From Tannerella sp. (GTDB lineage Bacteria; Bacteroidota; Bacteroidia; Bacteroidales; Tannerellaceae): a stretch of 64,000 nt of DNA. Positions within the stretch are counted from its first letter, which is position 1, and every line of letters starts with the position of its first letter. Below the pieces are notes generated by a model. That model was not told the DNA's origin and made no database searches. It worked only from the letters and a program-made list of their open reading frames with translations. The position numbers were made by a program, and so were the translations under genes. Shown here piece after piece: positions 27,316-37,700 of the stretch. Where the stretch lies: positions 1-64,000 of the forward strand of contig JAITVY010000063.1 of the NCBI GenBank assembly GCA_031285565.1, given 5' to 3'.

Positions 27316-28260
27316 TTATTTTATATAAATAATAGAATCGTCTTTATTTCTCTCAAAAGTATAATTGCCTTCTTTTTGCAGCACACGTAATGCATTATCA
27401 ATGCCGTCTGAGATACGGAACTTACCACTGAATACTTTGTTTCCTAACTTATCATTTTCTACGATAATCCGGATTCCATAACATTTCTCAAATCGTTCCA
27501 TCAGCTCGATAAAATCAGTTTCCTTGAAACATATTAATCCTTCGCGCCAGCGGTAGATGTCATAATCTTCTATTTGGCTGACTGTTAATAATCCGTTTTT
27601 AGTCATTGCTTTTTGATTGGGGGAAAGTAATACGGATATATCAGTGTCATTTTGAGATGTTATTTCGACAGCGCCTTCCATCAATGCAGTGGAAAAATCT
27701 TCCGAATCGGCATAAGATTCAACATTGAATTTTGTACCCAACACCTTTATATCAAAATTTTTTGTATGTACGGAAAACGGTTGGTTCTTATTATGTTCTA
27801 CTTCAAAGTAAGCTTCTCCGTCCAATTGCACTTCACGTATAGCTCCGGAAAAATAGGATGGATAAGTAATAGTCGAACGCGCATTCAGCCAGACATTTGT
27901 TCCATCAGGTAATTGTAGGTTAGCTCTTTGTCCGGCAGGTACGAAAATGGTGTGCATCGTCGAATTGATTTCGCCCATTTTCCGGGTATAAAGATATGAT
28001 CCGATTAAAGTCATAATAATCACAACAGAAGCGATCTTTAGTAGTTCACGAACAATAGTATGTGGAGTATATGATTTCTTTATTGGAATGGATATTCCTT
28101 CTTTGTTATTGTCTGACAGAATGATAGCGTCAAAGAACTCTCGTTCCTTAAGTAATTCATTTGAATGATCGTTCGATTCATCCAGCCATTTCTTCAGCGC
28201 TTTTTTTTCTTCCGGAGTGGCTTTCCCCTCAAAGAATTTATGTAGTTCTTTTCGATCCAT
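27316..28260 (-). CDS. FecR-type anti-sigma factor, PUL1
   Basis: Protein of 314 residues. The cytoplasmic N-terminus (KFFEGKATPEEKKALKKWLDES) should bind sigma; one membrane helix follows at about 73-95 (LLKIASVVIIMTLIGSYLY); the periplasmic FecR domain reads VPAGQRANLQLPDGTNVWLNARSTITYP ... LDGEAYFEVEHNKNQPFSVHTKNFDIKVLGTKFNV, and a DUF4974 domain ends the protein (FSGKFRISDGIDNALRVLQKEGNYTFERN). It relays the STN signal to the sigma factor 130 nt upstream. Closely similar in sequence to the PUL3 FecR (shared WREGLIC). Confidence 0.94.
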   Translation of the reverse strand: MDRKELHKFFEGKATPEEKKALKKWLDESNDHSNELLKEREFFDAIILSDNNKEGISIPIKKSYTPHTIVRELLKIASVVIIMTLIGSYLYTRKMGEINSTMHTIFVPAGQRANLQLPDGTNVWLNARSTITYPSYFSGAIREVQLDGEAYFEVEHNKNQPFSVHTKNFDIKVLGTKFNVESYADSEDFSTALMEGAVEITSQNDTDISVLLSPNQKAMTKNGLLTVSQIEDYDIYRWREGLICFKETDFIELMERFEKCYGIRIIVENDKLGNKVFSGKFRISDGIDNALRVLQKEGNYTFERNKDDSIIYIK

Positions 28261-28349
28261 ATTTGTGCTTTCTGTATATAAAGCAAACGAAAGATCAAAA
28301 ACCCTAAAAGGGATGACTAATTTTTTTTGGAAAAAATTATTAGGAAAAA

Positions 28350-28396
28350 GGGGAAAGTAAAAAAGTAAAAGGAGAAAGTTATTCAGTTACTCAATT
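28350..28396. repeat. Low-complexity phrase at the 3' end of the PUL1 sigma gene
   Basis: On the minus strand ATTGAGTAACTGAATAA begins within the last codons and stop of the sigma gene and is followed by CTTTCTCC and T/C-rich repeats. The same phrase in the opposite orientation lies at 42046-42089 and 42116-42142. Confidence 0.6.
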
Positions 28397-28960
28397 ATAA
28401 TCTATAAACATCATCAGTAAAAAAGGTAAATAATCTTTCAGAGCTACCCGGAGGACTTTCAGGGTTTTGGTCATATGGTATTCAATACTTTTTATGGAGA
28501 GACCTAAATTCCTGGCGATCTCTTTATTCGTTTGATTTTCATATTTACTCCGGATAAAAATATCACGTGATTGCTCTGACAGTGAATCCAGTGTGCTGTT
28601 TATAATAGCCTGTATTTCATCTGAAAATAGCTTTTTGGGATCACAAGCTTCGAGTGTTGCGATGCGAAGGTTTAGTTCCCATTCTTCTTTATCTGATATA
28701 TATTTTTCAACCTCTTCTCGTATGCGTTCGCGATGTAGATAATTAAGGCATTTATTTTTTATAACGGTAAGGATATACGCAGGAATGTTTGCATTATTCT
28801 CTAAAGAAAGACGATTTTCCCAATAATACATCAGGCTATCTATTACGATATCTTCAGCCACTGCTAAATCATCCACATATGTTTTTGCGAAATGGGTAAA
28901 CCGTTTCTTGTAATCGTGATAGAGACGATTAAAATCATAGATGTCATTAGCATCTTTCAT
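28391..28960 (-). CDS. ECF sigma factor, PUL1
   Basis: Protein of 189 residues with region 2 (FTHFAKTYVDDLAVAEDIVIDSLMYYWEN) and region 4 (LDSLSEQSRDIFIRSKYENQTNKEIARNLGLSIKSIEYHMTKTLKVLR), ending in KDYLPFLLMMFIDYN. It matches the Bacteroidetes ECF group that accompanies FecR and STN-SusC proteins. It shares the LEACDP and YEN-TNKEI blocks with the sigma at 51121-51684, so PUL1 and PUL3 regulators form a pair of close paralogues. It is 62 nt downstream of the GH141-like gene, yet has its own TATCTTTA box at 28981-28988. Confidence 0.95.
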   Translation of the reverse strand: MKDANDIYDFNRLYHDYKKRFTHFAKTYVDDLAVAEDIVIDSLMYYWENRLSLENNANIPAYILTVIKNKCLNYLHRERIREEVEKYISDKEEWELNLRIATLEACDPKKLFSDEIQAIINSTLDSLSEQSRDIFIRSKYENQTNKEIARNLGLSIKSIEYHMTKTLKVLRVALKDYLPFLLMMFIDYN

Positions 28961-28980
28961 GGTGTATCTTTAACAGGTTC

Positions 28981-28988
28981 TAAAGATA
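28981..28988 (-). promoter_or_regulatory. Possible -7 box of the PUL1 sigma gene
   Basis: TATCTTTA fits TAnnTTTG at all but the last position. A TTTA at 29007-29010 lies 18 nt upstream. It is 21 nt before the start codon. Confidence 0.4.
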
Positions 28989-29021
28989 TAAAAAAATAAT
29001 TGGCTATAAAGTGATTTTTGT

Positions 29022-31388
29022 TTATCGATTAATTGTAAATTCCTGTTCTTGCTGATTTCTGGAAATAGTGATAAAAATCTTATTCTTGACCCGTATTAAA
29101 GCTTCTTTCATTTCACGTATATTTCTTACCGGCATATGATTGATTTTTATGATAACATCATTGGGCTGAAGTATACCGTTGACCGGACTTCCTTCTGATA
29201 CTTCCACTATCCATACACCTGATGCATCACTGAGTCCGGCTGCAGAGCGCTCTCCGAGTGTGGTAATATTTTTTATTTTCATACCCAGCACTTCCTGTGT
29301 GCCTTCTTCATTTCCGTCCAAATATATTAATTCAGGTATAGGCACCTGTTTTGCCAGTTTTTTTAGTTCAGGAGATACTACGCCGAATTTATCCATCTCG
29401 AAATTTTTGAATCCGACCGAAAATGCAATTGATCCGTCTTTTACTCTGAAATCACCGTGTTGAGGATCTATATATTGAACATTCCCATATACCGAATGTT
29501 GATCTGTCCCGTTTTCCTGCGCTTTATCTAATGCCGTTTTATCAGGGAAGATATTGTAATCAACCTCCTTACCCCATTCATTTACCCTGATGGGGAAATA
29601 TCCGGTAGAAACGATATTACGGACAAATACATCACCACTATTTGGAAACCAGACATGCGGATGGAACGAGTTATTAATCATGATGTTGTTTTCTACTGTC
29701 CGGTGAAATCCTTCACGTAATTTCAGACCTCCGTTCAGGCAAACATTATTGTATATATGATAATTACTGGAACCGTCATCGAGGTCTATATCCCATCCGT
29801 GATCACAACGAAACCGGTTGTTTCGAATAATCGTAGTTTTAACAGCGTCCAGCAGGATCAACTCCGGATGGTTTTTCGTGATTTCTGTCAGAGTAGCGTA
29901 ATCAGGATGCCAGAAACGATCGCGCCCCCATGAATTGAATGAACCATGATCACCCGTTTCCAAAACCGTGTTGAATACCTCGTTATGCTCAATGATATGT
30001 CCACCCCAGGTTCCTTCGCTGATATTGATTCCAGCACGGGGTACATCATAGATGGTATTATGACTGACAGTGATATCTTGTGCCATAGATATCTGCACAC
30101 CGGCTACTTGTTTTTCGACCCTTCCAAGCCGATACATCAGGTTATCATATATACGGCATTCTGCCGGATAATTATTTGTCTTCGGGCCTGTATTCCTGTC
30201 TAATTCTTCCAGTGGAACAAACTCGTTATATTCAAAACTTGGCGAGCGTACGGCATCCGGATCTCCTACAAAGCAAATACCATTAGCTCCGGTATCGGCA
30301 ATATGGCATCCCGAAACATCATTGTGGCGGTTATAATTACTGAAAAATACGGCATTTCCGCCAACTGTATTAAAAAAGCAATTCCTGACGGAACAATGCT
30401 TCGCTCCTTCGAACAATATGGTTGCATTACGGTATATAGCCCAATCACTTCGTAAGAGTTGTTCCCTGGTATCCATAAATGTCCGTAATGTATGGGTTAA
30501 CTCTAATCCTTCAATATGAATATTTTGGACCGGAGCTGACTCGCTGCCGCAGAACTCAAACAGACACTCAATCTGTGGAGTTTCCAGTGTCGCTGTTGTA
30601 AGATCCATTTCTATTGTAGGATAGAGGTAGAGTGTATGAGTAGATGCATCAAAAAACCATTCGCCCGGAGCATCCAACTCTTCGAATATATTTTCAACGA
30701 AACGTCTTTCAGGGTGCATACCCATCAAACGATTATTTTGCCAACCTCCTTCCAGTTCCAATTCGTTGTTCTCGTTTTTACTTTTAATAATCCAATGATA
30801 GCCTCCCCATTCATGACGGTGTGATGCATGAACATAGCCGCCGGCCGGATTATTCCATTTGCTTACCCGTTCAGGAGCAATTGCGTCAGCAGCTATACCA
30901 TTATAATGGCTGGCATCCGGATCAAAGTTTGGATAGCGAGCCATGTGTTGTAACTGTCCGTTTACAAACAATTGATCGAATGAGATCTCTCCGGATATGG
31001 GTGTTTTCATAATCTTGTCTTTGTAAACATCCCACTTTAACGAGGAGAGTTTCTTAGCTCCGCTGACAATAACTTTCTCATCACCATACTTGCAGATCGT
31101 AAGATCAGCCTGTTCGTTTCGGCTGTCTTCCGGTGTGAAGATAACCGGATCGTTCAGATAATATGTTCCTTCCCGTAGGTATATGGTAATCTTCTTCTTT
31201 TTGCTTTCACGTGATAATTCCAGCGCTTTTTGTATTGTAGCAAAAGGTTTTTCGATTGTGCCGGAATGGTTATCATTCCCAGACGGAGAAACATAATACG
31301 AAATGTCGTTCTGGCACGAAGATGCTAAGACCAGTAATAGTATGTAATAATATAATTTATTGGGGAATACTGATTTTTCTTTTTGCAT
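29022..31388 (-). CDS. Right-handed beta-helix glycosidase, GH141-like, with C-terminal PDZ domain
   Basis: Protein of 788 residues, lipoprotein (lipobox ASSCQN). The N-terminus YYVSPSGNDNHSGTIEKPFATIQKAL starts a parallel beta-helix that continues through VQNIHIEGLELTHT, CSVRNCFFNTVGGNAVFFSN, ITVSHNTIYDVPRAGINIS, HIIEHNEVFNTV and GDHGSFNSWGRDRF. This layout matches GH141 enzymes (fucosidase/xylanase activities are known in the family), but without alignment the family number is tentative. The last about 95 residues (KIKNITTLGERSAAGLSDASGVWIVEV ... NDVIIKINHMPVRNIREMKEALIRV) form a PDZ domain, an unusual addition. It is separated from the GH29 by a terminator, so it is its own unit. Confidence 0.75.
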   Translation of the reverse strand: MQKEKSVFPNKLYYYILLLVLASSCQNDISYYVSPSGNDNHSGTIEKPFATIQKALELSRESKKKKITIYLREGTYYLNDPVIFTPEDSRNEQADLTICKYGDEKVIVSGAKKLSSLKWDVYKDKIMKTPISGEISFDQLFVNGQLQHMARYPNFDPDASHYNGIAADAIAPERVSKWNNPAGGYVHASHRHEWGGYHWIIKSKNENNELELEGGWQNNRLMGMHPERRFVENIFEELDAPGEWFFDASTHTLYLYPTIEMDLTTATLETPQIECLFEFCGSESAPVQNIHIEGLELTHTLRTFMDTREQLLRSDWAIYRNATILFEGAKHCSVRNCFFNTVGGNAVFFSNYNRHNDVSGCHIADTGANGICFVGDPDAVRSPSFEYNEFVPLEELDRNTGPKTNNYPAECRIYDNLMYRLGRVEKQVAGVQISMAQDITVSHNTIYDVPRAGINISEGTWGGHIIEHNEVFNTVLETGDHGSFNSWGRDRFWHPDYATLTEITKNHPELILLDAVKTTIIRNNRFRCDHGWDIDLDDGSSNYHIYNNVCLNGGLKLREGFHRTVENNIMINNSFHPHVWFPNSGDVFVRNIVSTGYFPIRVNEWGKEVDYNIFPDKTALDKAQENGTDQHSVYGNVQYIDPQHGDFRVKDGSIAFSVGFKNFEMDKFGVVSPELKKLAKQVPIPELIYLDGNEEGTQEVLGMKIKNITTLGERSAAGLSDASGVWIVEVSEGSPVNGILQPNDVIIKINHMPVRNIREMKEALIRVKNKIFITISRNQQEQEFTINR

Positions 31389-31445
31389 GGTATTACAATT
31401 TATTGAACAATATGATCAGAAATCTGTGGTATATTAGAATTACAG

Positions 31446-31523
31446 GCAAAGATAGTAAAAGCCGAATGCAAAACCAAGCTTGCTAGAGTTGTGCTCAGGC
31501 GCATCCTATCTTCTACAAAGATA
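31446..31523 (-). repeat. Full copy of an interspersed imperfect-palindrome element
   Basis: Flanked by AAAGATAG and CTATCTTC with an inner palindrome CAAGCTTG (31474-31482 region). Its left 23 bases equal 10594-10616. It resembles the REP-like elements scattered in Bacteroides intergenic regions. It forms the leader of the GH141-like gene. Confidence 0.65.
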
Positions 31524-31573
31524 AAGAAAAATAGCAGGATATGTTCCTGTTAAAAGAAAAGGAGGGAGATAAT

Positions 31574-31612
31574 AAAAAACTGCACTTCTGATTTAATGAA
31601 GTACAGTTTTTT
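31574..31612 (-). terminator. Terminator after the PUL2 GH29 gene
   Basis: Arms AAAAAACTGcACTTC (31574-31588) and GAAGTaCAGTTTTTT (31598-31612) pair with one mismatch. A-run and T-run on either side let it work in both directions. Confidence 0.8.
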
Positions 31613-31677
31613 ATTGGCAAGGTTTTAAACTCTGCTTTTTTTTCTTTTCACTAAGGTCGCATTGAACGAACTTTATG

Positions 31678-31740
31678 AGTGATTAACAGTTAGTGGTAAG
31701 CGGTTAATTAACCATTAATCACTAACCATTAACCACTAAT
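31678..31740. repeat. TTAGTGGTTAATGG phrase repeat after the GH29 stop
   Basis: On the minus strand the phrase is repeated with small variations and then inverted (TTAGTGGTAAG against ACCACTAA), giving a weak hairpin. It begins within 4 nt of the stop codon. Related bases lie near 38325-38345. Confidence 0.6.
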
Positions 31741-31742
31741 TT

Positions 31743-33167
31743 TTAATGCTTCATTTCATTATAAACACCGATTTCAGCAATTGCAGGGGGAGATACAAAT
31801 TCATCAACATATATCTTCACTTTGCTACCCCAAACCTGGTTAAACCGGTCTACCTTGATTTTCTTTTCATTACCATTATTTACAAGAGGTTTCCATTCAT
31901 TGTTCTGCATATATTCAATCCGGTATTTGCGGATATTGCTTTTTTGGCCGCCTTCGGCAATGGTAATCAGGTTGAATGGTTGCTCGGTTCCTAAATCGAT
32001 TTCAATCCAGGGCTGTTTTACCGACTTATTTGACTGCCATGCTGACCGGAAATTATCATCATTAGCAAAATCCATGATGTTCATATCATTGCTCCAGCTT
32101 GAATTGGCCGGTTTGAATTTGGCTATGTTGGATGAAATAACCGGACCGTCATTTGGTGGTAATTGTGGCAATGGTCCTTCATTCTTCCATAATTTCCCGA
32201 TTTCTTTTAATGCTTTAACTGCATTATCGTCTACTAACCCATCGCGGTTAGGTGCTACATTCAGGATAAAGTTACAATACACCTTATTGAAAGGAACAAT
32301 GTTTTCGTTCACCATTGCTTTCGGATCTTTTACGGCAGTCGTCGGGAAATCTGTTTTCCAGAACCAGCTGGAATTAATCGGCAGGCAGGATAATGCAGGT
32401 AAACTGTTTACCTCTTTTGAGATATGTTGTCCGGCATTTTGCTCGTACGATTTAATATCGGTATAGTACAATATTTCTGCCGGATACTTGGCCGAATTCA
32501 AGTCCATTACTAAGCAATTGGGCTGAATACTTTTTATCAGGCGATAAATATCTGCAAACGGCACTTCGTCATACGAGATTCTGGACCAAGGGGCATCCCA
32601 ACCATCAATAATCAGGGCGGTGATTTCACCGTAATTAGTCAGCAATTCCGTTAGCTGGTCTTTGATCATCTGGATATGTTGAGGTGTGATATATCCCGGA
32701 CGCAGTTTATGATGTGTATCCAGAATAGAGTAATATAACATCACTTTTAAACCTTCGTTACGGAATGCATCCGCATATTCTTTTACAACATCCCGTTTGA
32801 ACGGACTGCTTGTTACGTTATACTCTGTTGTTTTGGTATCCCAGATACAGAATCCGCTGTGGTGTTTGGTTGTCAGACAGCCGTATGACATGTTTGCATC
32901 TTTTGCCGCTTTCGCCCATTGTCCGCAATCCAGTTTTGTCGGATTAAAGAGAGTAGGAGAGGCTTCCGGATCTGCCCAGTCTTCGTCCATATAAGTAGGA
33001 ATGTTATAATGGATAAACATCCCAAAACGTAGATTTACAAATTCTTGTTGTAACTCTGGTAAATTGCGTGCCGTTGATCTGCCCTGTCCAAAAATAGTAT
33101 TTACATTCAAGACAGAAAGGGCAAATACAACAAATAGAAATACACTGTTGCTCTTCATATAATTCAT
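31743..33167 (-). CDS. GH29 alpha-L-fucosidase with F5/8 type C-like domain, PUL2
   Basis: Protein of 474 residues with a signal peptide (1-27, ending FGQ). Catalytic domain motifs RFGMFIHYNIPTY, CLTTKHHSGFCIWD and EITALIIDGWDAPW, with Asp188 the likely nucleophile. It is shorter and of another subgroup than the GH29 at 17162-18937 (HYN instead of HWG). The C-terminal about 130 residues (NIAKFKPANSSWSNDMNIMDFANDDNFRSAWQSN ... PWIEIDLGTEQPFNLITIAEGG) form a discoidin-like (F5/8C) carbohydrate-binding module. It follows the PUL2 susD by 22 nt. ATG 33158 is an alternative start three codons in. Confidence 0.92.
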   Translation of the reverse strand: MNYMKSNSVFLFVVFALSVLNVNTIFGQGRSTARNLPELQQEFVNLRFGMFIHYNIPTYMDEDWADPEASPTLFNPTKLDCGQWAKAAKDANMSYGCLTTKHHSGFCIWDTKTTEYNVTSSPFKRDVVKEYADAFRNEGLKVMLYYSILDTHHKLRPGYITPQHIQMIKDQLTELLTNYGEITALIIDGWDAPWSRISYDEVPFADIYRLIKSIQPNCLVMDLNSAKYPAEILYYTDIKSYEQNAGQHISKEVNSLPALSCLPINSSWFWKTDFPTTAVKDPKAMVNENIVPFNKVYCNFILNVAPNRDGLVDDNAVKALKEIGKLWKNEGPLPQLPPNDGPVISSNIAKFKPANSSWSNDMNIMDFANDDNFRSAWQSNKSVKQPWIEIDLGTEQPFNLITIAEGGQKSNIRKYRIEYMQNNEWKPLVNNGNEKKIKVDRFNQVWGSKVKIYVDEFVSPPAIAEIGVYNEMKH

Positions 33168-33189
33168 AATTTATAATTTCTTAAATTTT

Positions 33190-34686
33190 TTAGTACCCTG
33201 GATTCTGAACCAATTTCTTGTTATTCTTCATTTCGCTTGTCGGGATTGGGAATAAAAGTTCTCTTTCGCTTAATGATGGTCCATACGTAAACTGATATCC
33301 AACATAGTTGTCGAAATTGCCGGTTAAGATATTAAAAACTTTACGTGTTCTGGCCATATCAAACCATATTTTATTTTCAAATGCCAGTTCGTGCCAACGT
33401 TCTTTCCATACGGCTTTACGAAACTCATCTTGCGATAACCCTTTTAAGTCTGCTAATTCGGCTCTTTTCCGGATCAGATTTACACAAGCATAAGCGGCAT
33501 CGGACGGCATTCCATCTGCTTCGTTTTGCGCTTCGGCATATTGTAATAAAATATCAGCATAGCGCATTAAGGGTTGATTCATCCCGCTTTTTGCGGTTCG
33601 CAGATGGGCTTCTTCATCAAAGAATTTATAGATATAATATTCTCCGAATTGTACCACTTCTTCCCGGTTGGCATTGCTTGTATAGTTCGTAAAATAGAAT
33701 TGTTTTTCTGTTATTCGTTTATCGCTTTCTTCATAACTCTCGATAAACTTGTCCAATATAACAATTGAGCCGGTTTCTGTAGAATAGTAGGAAATATCCA
33801 TATTATATGGCAAATACAAATATTGTAAACCGTTTTCTACGGATGTTCCCGATTGATATTGAATCATAAACATATGTTCCCCTTTGTTTTCAATTGTCGG
33901 ATCATGCAGGTCATCATATGAATCGAATAAATAATATGTTTCGTGGTCAATTACTTCTTTTAGTTTAGTTGCTGACAGAGAATAATATTCACGACCTTTT
34001 TCCAATGGATATCCAGCCATCGTCAGATAAACATTACCCAATAATGCTTTAACAACTCCCATTGTTACGCGTCCACTTTCATCATTCCATGTTAATGCAG
34101 ATTTTTCAGCTTCCTGCAGATCGGCGATTATCTGGGTATAAACATCGGCAACGGTATTCTGATCAGGATATAATTCCGGTGAAGACGCGTCTACCGGTAC
34201 TAAAACCAACGGTACATCTCCAAAAAGGCGTACTAAATTGAAATAATAATATGCGCGTAAAAAATAAGCTTCACCTAAATATTTGCTTTTTTGCGTCTGA
34301 TCCATTTCAATTCCCGGAATGCGGTCGATTGCCAGATTTGCATTCGCAATGCCTTTATAGCTGGCTTCCCACCAGGATTTACTGTATTCATTGTCCGAAT
34401 TATTAATGACTAATCGTATATTATTGATGTTTACGTTCTGGCTAACCCGTGTATTAGCTAATCCGGTCAGGAAATCCGTCATAAAATAAGGGTTTCCTCC
34501 ATAATCGCCGTTGGCAGTCATTCTGAAGCTTTGATAAGATGCATTTACAATACTTTGTGCATGTTCAGCTGTTTTAAAGTAATTTTCAGGGGTAAAATTC
34601 GATTTGTCTGATTCATCCAGAAAATCCGTACAACTGCTTCCTGTTATCAGGAATAGGAAAAGCAATGGCATATATTTTGTTTTCAT
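33190..34686 (-). CDS. SusD/RagB-family lipoprotein, PUL2
   Basis: Protein of 498 residues, lipobox ITGSSC. SusD marks: TPENYFKTAEHAQSIVNASYQSFRM, GEAYFLRAYYYFNLVRLFGDVPLVL, ALLGNVYLTMAG and the C-terminal AVWKERWHELAFENKIWFDMARTRKVFN with LLFPIPTSEMKNNKKLVQNPGY. It should sit at the surface over the SusC encoded 23 nt upstream and bind the fucosylated ligand of PUL2 (ligand inferred from the fucosidase). Confidence 0.95.
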   Translation of the reverse strand: MKTKYMPLLFLFLITGSSCTDFLDESDKSNFTPENYFKTAEHAQSIVNASYQSFRMTANGDYGGNPYFMTDFLTGLANTRVSQNVNINNIRLVINNSDNEYSKSWWEASYKGIANANLAIDRIPGIEMDQTQKSKYLGEAYFLRAYYYFNLVRLFGDVPLVLVPVDASSPELYPDQNTVADVYTQIIADLQEAEKSALTWNDESGRVTMGVVKALLGNVYLTMAGYPLEKGREYYSLSATKLKEVIDHETYYLFDSYDDLHDPTIENKGEHMFMIQYQSGTSVENGLQYLYLPYNMDISYYSTETGSIVILDKFIESYEESDKRITEKQFYFTNYTSNANREEVVQFGEYYIYKFFDEEAHLRTAKSGMNQPLMRYADILLQYAEAQNEADGMPSDAAYACVNLIRKRAELADLKGLSQDEFRKAVWKERWHELAFENKIWFDMARTRKVFNILTGNFDNYVGYQFTYGPSLSERELLFPIPTSEMKNNKKLVQNPGY

Positions 34687-34709
34687 ACGATTATATTTTA
34701 TTTAAAAGG

Positions 34710-37700
34710 TTAGAAACTAACATTTAATCCGATTGTAAATGTGCAAGGTTTCGGGTATCCGAAAACAGTTATACCTTGGGAGAAAGACTGTACCGCATCC
34801 GATACTTCCGGATCGTATCCGTCGTATTTTGTGATAACGAAGAAGTTCTGAACGCTTCCATAAACGCGTAGATTTTTCAGGTGTATTTTTTTTATCAGGT
34901 CGCGGGAAAAAGTGTAGCCAATAAGCAGGTTTCTTCCACGGATAAAAGAACCGTCTTCTACAAAATGCGAATCGATATTCGTTGTATAGCCGGCTCCTGT
35001 CGGGCGGATCTGGGCAATCATTGTGTTCTGGTTTTCAGGTGTCCATGCATCCAGTATGGTGCGATAACTGTTCGCTATCCCGGTACGATCTTCGGCCGAA
35101 TGTTTAGATATATCCAGAATATCATTGCCAAACATATATTGGAGTTCTACAACCAGATCGAGATTCTTATACCTGAATATATTTGAGAAAGTGCCATAAC
35201 CATCAGGAATCCCTTTACCTATGATTATCCGGTCTGCATCATTGATCTGACCGTCGTTATTTTTATCCCATAGTTTCAGGTCGCCGGGAAGTTTTCCGTA
35301 TTTCGCAGCTTCGGCTTCTTCCGATGTGCCCCATGTACCTAAACGTTTGTATCCGTAAAAAGAACCTACCGGTTCGCCTACGCGAATAATGTTATTGCTG
35401 TTAGATAAAATATCCGGCCCGGGAAAAATGTCATCATTCCCTTCTCCCAATTCCAATACTTTATTTTTATTGAATGAAATGTTGAAAGTTGTTTCCCATG
35501 AAAAATTTTTGGTGGATATATTAACCGTATTGATCGCCACTTCAAAACCTTTGTTTTCCATGCTACCGATATTTTTTACAATGCTGGTGTAGCCACTGGT
35601 TGCCGGAACCGGAGCTCCTAATAACATATCCGTGGTTTTTTTGTAATAGAAATCAGCTTCAATATTCAACCGGTTATTAAATAATCCGAGATCAATACCA
35701 CCGTTTACCTGGGCGGTCTTTTCCCATTTTAATTCCGGATTAGCCAAAGTGCTTACACCTATACCGGAAGCTTGTGCTCCATTGAAAATAAGCGTATAAT
35801 TCCCTAATCCGCCCTGCGAAGCATAAGGGCCGGTTTCAGAATTACCGGTTACCCCATAACTGACTCTGGGTTTCAGGTTAGAGATAAAAGTGGCCGGTTT
35901 GATAAATGATTCTTCCGACATACGCCAGGCAAGGCCTACCGAAGGGAAAAATGCATACCGGTTGGATGATCCGAATTTAGAAGAACCGTCAAAACGTCCG
36001 GTAACGGTTAACAGGTATTTATCTTTCAGGTTATAATTTAAACGGGCAAAATAGGAATTCAGACCATATGCGTCGACCGACGATTCTATTTGCTGGGTAG
36101 TTGCCACTCCCAGATTATTATAAGAAAAGAAATCATCCTGAAATCCTCTACCTCTTGCCCTGGAATAAGCATTGTCAACATGCTGCCAGGATAAACCAAC
36201 CATGGCTGTGAGTCTGTGTATATGGGCAAACGTATTATTATATGTAAGATAGTTTTCGAATTGCCAGGATGTGTTTTTGATATTCCTGATCCAGGCATCG
36301 CCATTGGGGGATGAAATCCATATCAGTTGTTTGCCTGCATAATATTTTACTTTTTGATCGATTATATTAGTACCTAAAACTGAACGGAATTCTAATCCTT
36401 TCATCAGTGTAATATTCGCATAGACATTTCCTAACATCGTTTTTGTTTCTAACGAATAATCCCTGTCTGTTGCCACATGTACAGGGTTATTTCCCCCTTC
36501 CATCCCAGGATAATCATTATTCCCGGCCCAGGTTCCATCTGCATACTTTACAGGTAATATCGGTAAGGCTTCCACAATCTGGCGACCGACTGTAATTCCT
36601 CCGTCGCCCATTGCGTCGGTTTGCCTTTCGTCCTGATAGTTATAACTTAAACTTCCACCGACTTTTAACCAATTATTGACTTCCGAATCGAGAAAGAAAC
36701 GACCTGAATAACGTTTGAGCGCTGATTTGACGATTAACCCTTCTTCACTCCTGAAACCCAGGGATAAACCATATGAATCATTCCCTTTTGTATTGGTCAC
36801 GGAAATCTGATGTGTTTGCGAAAATGCATCCCGGATAGTTTCATCCTGCCAGTCCGTATCATATAGCGGATTACCGTTTGTATCGAATAACCGGGGATCT
36901 GTTCTTTTAGTTTTAGGATCCTTGTAATTACCTGCGGCAAATCCCATCGGATCAAATTTAGCCGCATTTGCATAGGCTAATTCTTCATTTCTTAAGAATT
37001 CGTCAGCATTTAATACATCCAGCTTCCGGGGTAATATACCTACACCAAAGTCAGTATCGTATCTTACGGTTGTCCCGTTAACTCCTTCTCCGCGTTTAGT
37101 GGTAATCATAATCACGCCATTTGCACCTCTTGCTCCATAAATAGCTGTAGCGGATGCATCTTTCAGCACTTCTACCGATTTAATATCATTGGGATTTAAA
37201 TAATCTATGGGAGAGGAACCATTCACCAAAGCGGTTTGGTCTGACCTGCTCGTATTAGGTGAACTTACATTTAAAATAACCCCATCCACAACGTATAGCG
37301 GCTCATTGGTTACGCTGATAGATGAGTTACCGCGTATTCTTACGGTAGCACGTCCACCCGGACGTCCGGAATTTGTAGCAATATTAACTCCGGCAACTTT
37401 ACCTGACAATGCCTGATTAACGGACGTTACCGTTCTTTGCTCCAGAACATCACTTTTTACAGATGCGGTTGATCCTGTTAAATCACTTTTCCGCATCGTA
37501 CCGTATCCGACTACGACTACTTCTTCCAGTGCCTGCGAATCTTCTGTTAGTTTTATTGCGAAACTACGTTGGTTTTTTATAGGAATCTCCTGTGTTGTAT
37601 AACCGATGTAAGAAACCTGTAGGATTGCATTATTATTAACACTTAATGAGAATTTCCCGTCCACATCGGTTATTACGCCATTAGTCGTTCCCTTTTCGAT

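Larger units (their letters stand above)
31389..31742. other. 354-nt gap with repeat, terminator and phrase elements
   Basis: No gene is visible. From left to right it holds an imperfect-palindrome repeat (31446-31523), a strong bidirectional hairpin (31574-31612) and a TTAGTGGTTAATGG-type phrase (31678-31740) directly after the GH29 stop. Confidence 0.7.

Noticed and set aside
31822-32466. 214-residue plus-strand frame inside the PUL2 GH29 gene
   Set aside because: Antisense shadow of the fucosidase with no family resemblance.
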